DNA of 64,000 nt from the NCBI GenBank assembly GCA_027924585.1, contig BSBM01000320.1, forward strand, positions 682,001 to 746,000, written 5' to 3'. Shown here one piece after another: positions 1 through 9,635 of the stretch. The notes beneath the pieces are model-generated. The model did not search any database. It saw only the letters and a program-made list of their open reading frames with translations, and was not told the origin of the DNA. The stretch is from Larix kaempferi. Lineage: Eukaryota; Streptophyta; Pinopsida; Pinales; Pinaceae. Numbering within the stretch: the stretch's first letter is position 1; each line of letters opens with the position of its first letter. Made by a program: the position numbers and the translations under genes.

Positions 1-390
1 TAGGTCAGATTCATATGGTTTAAGAAAAGATGTACTTTGGATTTCTTAGCTTAAGTTTCTTGCTTTCTTAGATTAAGTTTCTTGCTTTCTTATATTAAGT
101 TTCTTGCTCTCATAGATTAAGTTTCATGCTTTCATAAATCGAATTTCTTGCTTTCTAGATTAAGTTTCCCGCTTTCATTATTACTTTTTGATTGTGATAA
201 ATCTCTAGTTACTTCATTCTCATTAGAACAACTCCCCAACATTACTTAGGACATAGCAAACACCCAACGATGAAGATCCTCTCAACTTAGTGCACATATA
301 CTGCTCAGTACCTCTGAAGTTTGTACGTTCCCTGGTCGATATTTAAGTGAACTTCTTAAACGGATACATGTAAAAAGGTACACATTTCCA
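1..390 (+). mobile_element. Partial 5' LTR of an Athila/Tat-like Ty3 retrotransposon
   Basis: This block matches 12068-12436 almost base for base apart from substitutions and one repeat-unit difference, so the two are the LTRs of one element. Window base 1 corresponds to 12068, which means the start of this LTR lies outside the window. The match stops near 390, about 15 bases before the primer-binding site, which places the LTR end there. The inner part carries a six-unit minisatellite. Confidence 0.85.
50..180 (+). repeat. ~22-bp minisatellite in the 5' LTR, six units
   Basis: Six degenerate units of 21-23 bp with core GATTAAGTTTCTTGCTTTCT follow one another. The matching stretch of the 3' LTR at 12116-12224 has five, so the two LTRs differ by one unit. 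Confidence 0.85.
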
Positions 391-405
391 AAGCCCACCA
401 CTTTT

Positions 406-424
406 TGGCACCATTGTCGAGGAT
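406..424 (+). promoter_or_regulatory. Primer-binding site, tRNA-Asp type, decayed
   Basis: TGGCACCATTGTCGAGGAT lies just inside the 5' LTR. It matches the complement of the plant tRNA-Asp 3' end (TGGCGCCGTTGCCGGGGAT) at 15 of 19 positions. All four differences are G-to-A or C-to-T. A tRNA-Asp primer is usual for Athila-type elements. The tRNA sequence is from general knowledge, not a search. Confidence 0.75.
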
Positions 425-501
425 GTGTTAAACTATAGGAGACATCTTTTGGTTAAAAAAAGAACACAGATAAAACTTTCAAAAATCTAAAAATACCATG
501 A

Positions 502-1584
502 ATGCCTCGGCGAAGGAGGGATGAATTTGGATGTTTTCTGCCTAACTGCCCTATGAACAATAGTAGTTCTGAACACCTTCAATTTGAATTTCTTAACACT
601 GACAAAGAAGCTGATCCTATCTATAACCCAGACTTTGATAACTTATTCGCTAGCTCTAGTTCAAACACTACCATGGCGGATGAGGAAGACGAACACATAG
701 AACTGTTTACCTTCCCTATAAGTGTACCCCTTGGAGATTCTAGAATGAAAAATATCAATCACGCTAATCTCCCAAACTTCCATGGCTTAACCTCAGAAGA
801 TCCTGACACATTCTTGTTCGAATTTGAAGTAATTTATAGATCCTTTAGTTATACCACTGATGCACAGAAATTAAGACTCTTTCCTTCCACATTGAAAGAG
901 TTATCATTCAGATGGTTTATGAGTTTGGAAGGAAACAATATTTTCACATGGGATCAAATGAAACAAGCTTTCCTGGAAAAATATAGAGATTACTGTAAAA
1001 CAAAAGACACTAGGGACGAGATTTTCAGGATGCAACAGGGAAAAAAAGAATCCCTAGAAGACTATGCACAACGGTTCCAACTTAGCTATAAAAGAGCTAT
1101 TCACTGTACCCTGGATCGGGAATCATTAAAACTAGTACTTCTTAGGGGAATCAAAGAAGAATACCTTGAAGTCTTGAACCTGTTAGGTGATGGAGACATC
1201 TTTCAGAAAACATATGATCAAATTCTGCAAATCTTTAAAAATTATTCTAGGCCCAGAAAAGGCAAAAATGGGACAAGAAATATACATCCAATTGCTGGGG
1301 GATCATCCTTTTCAAGCCCAAGCCTCACAAAATCCAATTTGGGGAATCTCCTGGATGATATGAAAACATATATCCTTCAATCATTGGCTATGCAATTAGA
1401 TGTACTCCAACTAAAAAGAAGAGATGAGATCAACCAAGCACTAGCAGTATTTTGCCCAAGATGCAGAAAGAAACATGAAAAAGGGCAATGCCCATTAAAT
1501 ACAATAGAAGTTTGCGGGCTCTGTACTGACGACCATACCACAGATAAATGCCCTTTACTACCATCATGCAAGGCAGCGATATAA
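502..1584 (+). CDS. gag: Gag protein of the Athila/Tat-like retrotransposon
   Basis: Gag packages element RNA into cytoplasmic virus-like particles. The 360-residue frame is intact. Residues about 88-255 have the retrotransposon-gag pattern: a PNFHG start, then RWFMSLEG, TWDQMKQAFLEKY and a SLEDYAQRF block. Near the C-terminus, at about 317-352, are two zinc-knuckle-like motifs, CPRCRKKHEKGQC and CGLCTDDHTTDKC, both CX2CX3HX4C and so one residue shorter than the usual CX2CX4HX4C. It starts about 80 bases after the primer site, the normal place for gag. The ATG at 502 is the first giving the long frame. Downstream the frame is lost, so the 3' end of gag and its link to protease are broken. The Ty3 identity is firm; the exact Athila or Tat lineage is less so. 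Confidence 0.85.
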   Translation: MPRRRRDEFGCFLPNCPMNNSSSEHLQFEFLNTDKEADPIYNPDFDNLFASSSSNTTMADEEDEHIELFTFPISVPLGDSRMKNINHANLPNFHGLTSEDPDTFLFEFEVIYRSFSYTTDAQKLRLFPSTLKELSFRWFMSLEGNNIFTWDQMKQAFLEKYRDYCKTKDTRDEIFRMQQGKKESLEDYAQRFQLSYKRAIHCTLDRESLKLVLLRGIKEEYLEVLNLLGDGDIFQKTYDQILQIFKNYSRPRKGKNGTRNIHPIAGGSSFSSPSLTKSNLGNLLDDMKTYILQSLAMQLDVLQLKRRDEINQALAVFCPRCRKKHEKGQCPLNTIEVCGLCTDDHTTDKCPLLPSCKAAI

Positions 1585-2351
1585 TATCCTACCTCAAAAA
1601 ATTCAATAGAACAGCTTTGTTTCGTTAACCAATGAAGAAACAATTTGCTAGGCCTTTCCAAAACAATAATCAAGCCTATTTTAATCAAGGAACCCTCAGC
1701 AAAACTGGAATCCGTTAGCACAAATTTCATGGCCTCTACAAGCAAGGCCAAGCCAATGGCAGCAAAATCCAACTCCTTACCAACAACCATACTTCCCCCA
1801 TCCTTACCACCATATCCCCCACCTTTTTCACAACCACAAATCAACTATTCAAATCCATATCCATTTCCAGAAATTGGAGAGAACCACTGCAACAACCACT
1901 TATAATGTCGCCTCCACAAAATCAGCGACCCCCTAGAGCACCTACAATCCCTGCTCAACCCATCCCAAATCCAAATAACAATGGGACATGACAACAACCC
2001 TTCAACAATGAAGTGATGCAATTTTCAGCATATGTCGTAGACACACTAGATTTGAACGAGATCAATCTGAGATCTAGTAAAACGCTACAGGGTCCCCATT
2101 ATCATAACAATCAAGAAGCCACATATTCCGAGAAAGTTGCATCTCCATAACATCGGTAGCCTAAAGTTATACCCCAAATACCAGAAAATAATCCCCTTAA
2201 TCCTCCATTTCCCGAAAAGCTAAAACAAAACCATAAATAGGAAGAATAAAACATCATACTTAATGAATTGAAACACTTAAATATACAAATCCCACTCTTA
2301 TAGGCAATCAGAGATGTCCCAATCTTTAACAAATTCACAAAGGAAAACTGC
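1585..2351 (+). pseudogene. Decayed gag-protease junction, proline-rich linker
   Basis: No single frame spans this stretch. Short pieces in alternating frames keep a low-complexity composition rich in Pro, Asn and Gln, for example a run near 1795-1880 reading PPSLPPYPPPFSQPQ. Such a linker between zinc knuckle and protease is common in Athila/Tat elements. Several small frameshifts and stops must have built up. No independent gene is seen. Confidence 0.55.
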
Positions 2352-2789
2352 TTGAAGAAACCTGGGTGGAAGAAAAGGGATCCCGCAACCATAAATGTGA
2401 TAGGCCAGCTAGCAGACCTTATGTTGGGGATTTCTGTCAACCCAAAGTACCTTGACCCAAGGAGCCCGATCGTCAATGTAACGATAAACAAAAAACCGTT
2501 TTCAAGCAGCCTAACCGATCTAAGAGCTGCAATAAACGTTGTGACAAAAGACACAATGATATCCCTAGGCCTCCAACCCTTTCTAAGATCGACAAGCACG
2601 ATGCTACAACTAGCTGACACATCCACTGTTAAGCCAGAAGGTATCCTTGAATATGTAATTATCAACATCAAATCTTGGGAATATCCAGCAGACTTCATAG
2701 TCATTGAAGTCAAAATCAAGCTCAGTGGATACCCACTCATTCTGGGGAGGCCATGGCTGGCAACAGCAGATGCGTATATAGGCTGTTGA
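2352..2789 (+). pseudogene. Aspartic protease domain, active-site motif altered
   Basis: The frame reads as a retropepsin-type protease that would cleave the Gag-Pol precursor. It has an NVIGQLADLMLGISVNPKYL lead-in, a catalytic-loop region at about residues 53-64 reading LTDLRAAINVV, and a typical ending LSGYPLILGRPWLATADA. In Athila/Tat proteases the catalytic loop reads like DLGA. Here the Gly is Arg (one G-to-A change would do it), which should inactivate the enzyme. The frame ends at a TGA where the family continues, and a further piece at 2886-3101 lies in the same phase. Location between gag and RT supports the call. Confidence 0.75.
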
Positions 2790-3101
2790 TCTGGGGATAT
2801 GACAATCACCAGTGGAAAAGCAAGAAAGAAAATCACAATATAACCACCAGCAAAACGATCTACAGACATAGAACACCAAAATTGGATGGATGATTACGAT
2901 GACATGGATGACCAAAATATGCAACCTGTCCTCAGCATAAGAACTGCCCTAACCCTAAAAGCTAAGGATGAAGATGCTTACTTAGCTAATTTTATTCAAA
3001 ATATGTATCCTGATCATGATATGCTTGAAGAAATATTTGTAACAGGGAAACAACACAAAAAGCTACACTCTCAAAGCAACACAGACAGAATGTGGAAGTA
3101 G
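2790..3101 (+). pseudogene. Protease-RT spacer of pol, broken
   Basis: After the stop at 2787-2789 the same frame reopens at about 2886 and runs to 3101 (start MDDYDDMDDQ, acidic). It joins the protease to the RT unit that begins in another frame just downstream. No catalytic motif is seen; I take it as part of the polyprotein. Confidence 0.5.
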
Positions 3102-5928
3102 GTATTCTCCGTTGAAGAACAACTTCCACGGGTAAAAATCGTGGAAATCTTGCCTGGGAAGACGGTCAATATTAATGCACATCTGGAGGAGAACAAGAAC
3201 ATAAATTAATAAAAGTACTCTTAGAAAATAACAGAGCTTTCACGTGGACCTACGCAAATATGAAAGAGATACACCCGGATATTTGCAAACATTATATTTA
3301 CATCAAAGAGGGCGCTATCCAAATAAGACAACCCCAAAGAAGGATGAATCCAGCGTTAAAAGATATAGTTAAGCAAGAATTGCAAAAATTACTGGATGCA
3401 GGTTTCATTTATCCGATCTCAGATAGTGAGTGCGTCTCACCCTTAGTGATAGTTCCGAAGAAGGGAGGAAAGTGGAGAATCTGTGTAGACTATAGGGATC
3501 TTAACAAGGAAACCAAAAGAGATCACTTTCCTCTACCATTCATTGATCAGGTGTTGGATACGCTGGATGGAAACAAGTTTTTTTCATTTTTGGACGGTTT
3601 CAGTGGTTATAACCAAATCCAAATCCACCCAGCTGACTAAGATAAAACAACATTTACCTGCCCATGGGGCACATATGCATACAAAGTACTACCCTTTGGA
3701 ATCTATAATGCTCCAACAACCTTTCAAAGGGATATCTTGAGTATATTCTCTGATTTTATCAATGACCAAATGGAAGTCTACATGGATGACTTCACAACAT
3801 ATGGAAAAAGTTTTAATCAAGCATTACAACATTTAGAATTATTCCTAAATAAATGCATCGAAATGAGTCTATGCCTTAGCAATGATAAATGTCGAACGCT
3901 AATTCAAGAAGGGATAGTCTTGGGTCACCACATATCCCAAAGAGGAATTGAGGTAGATCAAGTGAAAGTCACTGTTATTAAAACACTACCTCCACCGGGC
4001 AAACAAAGGGATGTTCGCAGTTTCCTAGGGAAAACATGATACTACAGAAGATTTATAGAGGGTTTCAGCAAAATCGATGTGCCTATGTTTTCCCTCTTAA
4101 AAAAAGAAACAAAATTTATCTGGATTGAACACCGCATGACAACATTTGATCACCTTAAAGAGAAAACAACAACTGCCCCAACCCTTCAAGGACCAAACTG
4201 GAAGCTACCATTTCACATCCACTCGGATGCATCAAACAAAGCTATTCCAGTAGTCCTCGGGTAGAAGGAAGAGAAAAAACCATATGCAATCTACTACATC
4301 AGCAAAAACTTGGTAGGGGAAGAACTGAACTATACGGTAACAGAGAAGGAATTTTTTGTTGTTGTACATGCCATAAACAAGTTTAGGCACTACGTCACAG
4401 GGTACCCAGTATTTGTTCACATAGATCATTCTGCAATCAGGTACCTCCTGAATAAACCTGATACAAATGCTAGGGTTATTAGATGGTTGCTTCTCTTACA
4501 AGAGTTCAACTTAACAATCCTTGACAAGCCAGGCAAACATAATGTGGTAGCAGATTTTTTGTCCAGGCTAGCCCATGTACATGACAATGAATTGGTAAAT
4601 GATCACTTCCCTGATGAACACCTCTTTGCAATTTCGACAGAAATCCCATGGTTTGCCGATATATCAAACTACTTGGTATCAGGCAAATTTCCACCTCATT
4701 ATAGCTACAAAGAGAAGTGTAGGATCATCAGGCAAAGTGCAACCTATACTTGGATACAAGGAATGCTTTTTAAACAAGGACCGTACCATATGTTAAGAAG
4801 ATGAATCCAAGAAGATGAGGTCCATGACATACTCCACGCTACTCACAATAAGCCTTGTGGAGGCCGTTATGCAACAAAGATAACAACTTATAAAATTCTA
4901 TTGAATGGATATTACTGGCCAACACTACACAAGGACTCCCATGAATATGTGTCACATTGTGATGACTGTCAACGAATGGACGAGCCTACACAAAGAGAAG
5001 AGATGCCTCTACACCCTCAAATTTCACTGGAACCATTTGAAAAATGGGGGTTTGACTTCGTCATCCATTTGATCCACCTTCAAATCAGAAAAAAATTACA
5101 TTCTAGTTTGTACGGACTACCTAACTAAATGGGCTGAAGTTGCAACACTCACAGCAGCCAATTAAACAAGTGTAGCAAAGTTCTTCACAGAACAGATATT
5201 CCAGAGATTTGGAGTTCTTGGAGAATTAGTTTTTGACCAGGGAAAACAATTTACATCAAACCTCATTGAGGACCTACTCAAAAGAAATAAAATAAAGCAT
5301 CGAAGGTCCTCCTCCTACCATCCACAAGCTAATGGACAAGCTGAAGTAACGAACAGAGAACTTGAGAAGATTCTAACAAAGAGAGTTCAATTGCATAAAA
5401 GGGATTGGGTAGACAGGTTAAATGAAGCAGCCTGGGCTTATAACACAACTTGGAAAACAACAACGAGTTTTACCCCCTATGAGCTAGTATATGGAAAAAT
5501 AGTAATGTTCCCTATCGAATTTGAGATCAAGACATGAAGAATAGCAGCCCATTTAAATATGCAACTTTCAGCAATACAAGAAGAGCGTATGCTCCAATTA
5601 AACCAACTGGATGAGCACTGCCAACAAGCTCTGACTCACACTGAAATCATTCAGCAACAAAGGAAGCAATGGCACGACAAGATTATAAAGGAAAAGAAGT
5701 TCACAGAAGGAGATTGGGCATTGTTATATGATTCAATAGTTTAGAAATTCGAAGGGAAAATTACAACACGATGGTTGGGACCATACATCATTGATACGAT
5801 CTACGACAATGGAGCAATCAAAATCAAAACCATAGACCAAACATAATTTCCAATGTTGGTAAATGGGCACATGCTCAAATTATATAAGAAACCACAGTCC
5901 AAGGAGGAATTCACCCAAACTCTTTGTT
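3102..5928 (+). pseudogene. pol: Pol polyprotein: reverse transcriptase, RNase H and integrase, multiply disrupted
   Basis: RT copies the element RNA into DNA, RNase H removes the RNA, and integrase inserts the product. From about 3213 to 5060 one phase holds everything. RT blocks include SPLVIVPKKGGKWRICVDYR, the YMDD catalytic box at about 3780-3791 and VLGHHISQRGI. RNase H has HSDASNKA and YTVTEKEFFVVVHAINKFRH. The integrase zinc site has HATH and CDDC. A frameshift near 5065 moves the catalytic core into the next phase (CTDYLTKWAE, FDQGKQFTS, AEVTNREL: the D, D and E positions), and a C-terminal VNGHMLKLYKKP ends near 5900. In-frame stops sit at 3638, 4037, 4262 and 4802, with more after 5150. 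Two of them replace Gln codons by C-to-T. No active product is expected. Confidence 0.9.
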
Positions 5929-6182
5929 AGAAAAAATCTGATGCTAATAGAGGATGTAAACGTCCTCCAATCAAACTGAAAAATATACATACATAAAAAA
6001 AGAGAAAAAGAGAAAAAGAAAAGAGAAAAGACATAAAATATCATAACAAAATAAAACAAAAATGAAAAAATAAACTAAAGCAAAAGGGATTATCAAGCAG
6101 CAAAGGTCATCAAGCGAGCCCGCAAAACAACTGAACGAGCAAAACTATCAAGCGATCCAACACATAAAGGAAGAAGCAACAA
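5929..6182 (+). other. Non-coding purine-rich spacer after pol
   Basis: An A/G-rich tract (GAGAAAAAGAAAAGAGAAAA-like around 6000-6040) leads into the 56-bp repeats. No coding potential is seen. Confidence 0.5.
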
Positions 6183-6336
6183 TTCAACCAAGCAAAAGCA
6201 AATATCAAGCGAGCCAGCACAAAACAGAGGAAAAGTAGTTCAACCAAGCAAAAGCAAATATCAAGCAAGCCAACACAAAACAGAGGAAAAGCAGTTCAAC
6301 CAAGCACAACCAAATATCAAGCGAGCCAGCACAAAA
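6183..6336 (+). repeat. 56-bp tandem repeat, about 2.75 copies
   Basis: Units start at 6183, 6239 and 6295 with TTCAACCAAGCA and carry an ATATCAAGCGAGCCAGCAC core. The third is cut at 6336, where a solo LTR begins. Looser versions of the core occur upstream from about 6110. Confidence 0.85.
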
Positions 6337-7667
6337 TGTAATACCCCCATTTTTACCCTTATAATATTTTGGGCTATAATGTAAATATTGTATGCATATT
6401 ATGTATGGTTCCTAGCGTGGAGCTCAAGGCCAAGGCCCCGCTAGTGAACACTCGACCTTAAAGAGGTAAGTATTGGATATTACGTTGCCCATGTGCTAGA
6501 GAACCATGGGAATTGTAAATATGCATTTTAATATAAATGCCCACAACTAGCTATGCAATGCAACAAGAGATGGGGGAATGATATTTACAAGGAATTGGGA
6601 GGGAAATATTCAAACCCTTGAGCCAATCAAGTCAAGGCAAGTGTTAATAAGAGAACCCATGAACCCTCAACTACCCATGTTGACTTTTGTGCCCAATCAT
6701 TCATTTCTCCCAAGATTTGGTTGAGGTAGTTAATGCCTTGGGGAATGGAGAGGTATGGCTATCCAAATTCGAGAATGGGCAAACCACCCTTCCTAGAATT
6801 CCGTGTTTGGCTTCTTGGGCAAGAAAAGAGCCACGAAATTGCCCCCAAGCCATTATTCAACCATCAGTTTTGCTCTCCCACGAGTTTGGAGCTTCCTTGG
6901 CATTTTTCTCCATGGATTTCCTGTGTTATCCTGCTTTTTCATAGCTGGGAAGGGCGTTTTTGTTGTGGCTAACAGTGGGGAAGAAGGGGAAACGATTTGG
7001 GGGTTTTATAGAGGTTGTTTTGGCCCACTGTATGCTCATACATCTATGGGGAAAATCAGTTTTCTTCCTTGGGGTTGATTCTCCCTTCCCACATCCGTTT
7101 TTGGGTGTGCAACGATTTGGGAAAGACCCATAGACCGTATTCTGTGAATCCCATTGCTGAAATGTGTATCCATGCCCAGTTTTGAGTGGCTGTGTGTAAA
7201 TGAATGTTGGGGTTGAGATGGGTATCCATTGCTTTGGGCTGTGCTGAGCTTTAGAGTCCCCTTTTCCTTGTAGATATCATTCCCAGCTCGAGGGTGGTAT
7301 CTGAGTGCTGAAAGAATATAGGCTGGGCAGAGACCTACGGTTGGGTGGAACGTTGCAGCGACATAGCTAGTTGCTTGGGACAACATTACAGTGAGATAAG
7401 TATAATTTCTTATGGGTATTTACTTCTGCACTATTTTAATTAATGGATGGTTGTTCTTGTCATGATGGACGCATGTGAAAGGTGTGTGGATTATAATTTA
7501 TTCCGTTGTGCACATTTGATTTGAATCGCATTTGCACACATATTTATTTTTACTGTACTGCCATTTGCTTTGTTTATTAATGGTGAAATGGGCTAAGTTC
7601 TATAAAAGCCTAGTTTTTGGGTATCATGTTCCCTTCCTTGCGTTAATAGATGAGAGGGGTTGTGACA
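6337..7667 (+). mobile_element. Solo LTR (A), 1331 bp, target duplication CAAAA
   Basis: It begins TGTAATACCCCC and ends GGGGTTGTGACA, the usual TG...CA of plant LTRs. It is flanked by CAAAA at 6332-6336 and again at 7668-7672. No second LTR or internal region is present, so the element was reduced by recombination between its LTRs. It lies inside the Athila-like element and is therefore younger. A block near 7265-7420 is shared with 25140-25270, so the two LTR-like blocks are related. Open frames inside are short and overlap in several phases; I take none as genes. Confidence 0.88.
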
Positions 7668-8298
7668 CAAAATAAGCAAATGTGGACATTTCTTCAACAA
7701 ATGCGGACATTTCCAAAGAAAATTATTGTGGGGGTGAAAAAAGACATTATAGAAGCAAAACTACAGAAATGAAAAATAAAACTACAGACAAAGATATAAC
7801 CAACTACAGAACTCTGAGTTCTTGCAAAAAACTCCACGTCATCAGCCAAGGTACGCTAAGCACAAGAGGCAATCACTAAATTATTTGTTTGCATTTTCAA
7901 TCAAAACATTCTCCCTAAAAAGGCAATAATTCGGAGCCGAGGACAAATTTTTAGAAAAAAACGACGACACTGTTTAGAGTAACCATGCAGGGTAATGATG
8001 GCCGACCCACATTAAGAAATGATGACATCTGTATCCCACTAGTATCCCACCACGTCCTTTCCCAAATTAAGAAATGATGACCTTTGTATCCCGCCATATC
8101 CTTTGATATTGAGCACTAGCATGGCGTGAAAGGATGAAAGTTAATGCAGAAATAACAAATAAGACAGAGAGGGATAAGTAAGCAGATCTAACTGGAAGAT
8201 ACAAAGCTTTCTCAGTAAAGGGGGGTATAGCAAGAAGGATTCAGTACTCATCCAACAAACCGACGATCAACCTCGAGCAAGCAAGTAAGTCATTTGGT
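7668..8298 (+). other. Untranslated spacer of the Athila-like element before its 3' ORF
   Basis: This is element sequence resuming after the solo LTR. It includes a local repeat of AATGNGGACATTTC near 7678-7712 and a repeated ATTAAGAAATGATGAC motif around 8010-8085. No long frame or recognised domain is seen. Confidence 0.5.
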
Positions 8299-9039
8299 TT
8301 GCCACCCTCAAGTTTTAATGTTATTCAGTATTTTCAGAAGATGATAAAGGGGTTTAAGAAAAGTGAACCAGATGACCATGCCTCAATCTATGAAAAACCT
8401 GAAGTACGGTTGATACTCCGCACAACGGGGTGGATGCCATTCATCACTGGGCTAAGAGGCCATGACACTGAAGTAGTCTTAGAATTCGCCAAAAACCTGA
8501 AGCATTTAAAAGACAAGCTGTATGTTACCAGGGTGAAGGGGTTACACATCCGTTTAAAAGAGGAAACACTTGCAGCATACACGGGCATGCCCAAGGGGCT
8601 ACATTGGGGGAAAGACGACAGGGAATCCAATATTAGTGCAAAACTATCTTTCTTTGGGCATGGTGAGCGGTATGTAGAAGATAAGAACGATATAAAAAGA
8701 GAAACCATGCCAAGACCGTGGGATGAAGTGGCTGCGGTCATCCTCAAATACATTACCTGCACAGGGAGACTCAACTATATACCTACCTTCCATTTCAGGA
8801 TACTTGATCTCCTGAGGAACAGGGGGCAGATAAAACCCTACAACAATATCAACATACCTTTCTACCTATTACAATCCATTTGGGAGATGAGTAGGAAGGT
8901 AGCATAGGGAAAAGGGGATGCATTAGCTCATCACGGGTTAATCAAGCTAATCATATGTGAAGAATTGAAGGCCCAAGTCCTTGAACTCTCCTGGGAAGAG
9001 TTTGTCCATATCTCTGCCGAGGATGTCCAGAGAATGAGG
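8299..9039 (+). pseudogene. ORF downstream of pol, N-terminal part (Athila-type 'env-position' ORF)
   Basis: An intact frame of 202 codons (8299-8907) is followed, after a single TAG, by a further 44 codons in the same phase up to 9039. The middle reads VKGLHIRLKEETLAAYTGMP, then a YITCTGRLNYIPTFHFRILD stretch. This resembles the plant-transposon protein domain often found after pol in Athila-type elements; the assignment is from memory of the family. No signal peptide or transmembrane segment is evident, so an envelope role is not supported. A solo copia LTR splits the frame at 9040. The piece beyond it (from 9641) continues in the phase that joins this one if the LTR and one target copy are removed. 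Confidence 0.7.
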
Positions 9040-9635
9040 TGTTGAGATATTGTAACTTCTAAGAATATTATATTTGTACTTTATTATTCCGGAGATGTTT
9101 CATTCCTTCGTGGAGACCCTATTGTATATCCGGAGATGTTTTATTCCTTTGCGTGGAGAATGTGATAACTTGGGTTATTAGACTTCCCTAGTGGGGTCAT
9201 CCATGTATGAGTCATGTGGGTTAAAGGGTTATTAGACCACCCTAGTGGGGTCGTCCCAGTCAACATTATGTTAAGTGGTTAAGTTGTGGTCGACCTAGTT
9301 AGTGTAAAAGTCAAGTCGAAGTTGTGTATAAATAGAGGAGGTGTGCTCCTCATTTAACACACATTCACTCACTTGTGCTTGGCGCATAGGAGAGAGAAAT
9401 ATCTGCTATGGAGGAGAAGGAGCTCATGTTTGGGGATTACATATTTGTATTTGCTGATCATCTATATTGAGGAATCTTTGTTGGGTTTTCTACCCCATGA
9501 GGGTTTCCCAGGATAAATCTATGTCTCCTGTGTTTATGTTGTGCTTGTTGTTCTTTCAGTGATCCTGTATATGCTATTGTTGTGAAAAGGAATGTAATAC
9601 TGATATTTTCTATCTTAGCATATTCAATCTTAACA
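9040..9635 (+). mobile_element. Solo LTR, copia-like, 596 bp, target duplication TGAGG
   Basis: It starts TGTTGAGATATTGTAAC and ends CAATCTTAACA, and is flanked by TGAGG at 9035-9039 and 9636-9640. A likely TATA box (GTATAAATAGAGG) is at about 9326-9338, as expected for an LTR promoter. Length and ends suit Ty1-copia. It interrupts the downstream ORF of the Athila-like element. The copia label rests on ends, size and promoter only, since no internal domain remains. Confidence 0.87.

Noticed and set aside
1377-1844. 155-codon minus-strand frame over gag
   Set aside because: It is antisense to well-supported gag coding sequence and has no recognisable domain.
2111-2924. Long minus-strand frames (252 and 104 codons) opposite the protease
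   Set aside because: They are shadows of the protease region. The hydrophobic look comes from antisense composition.
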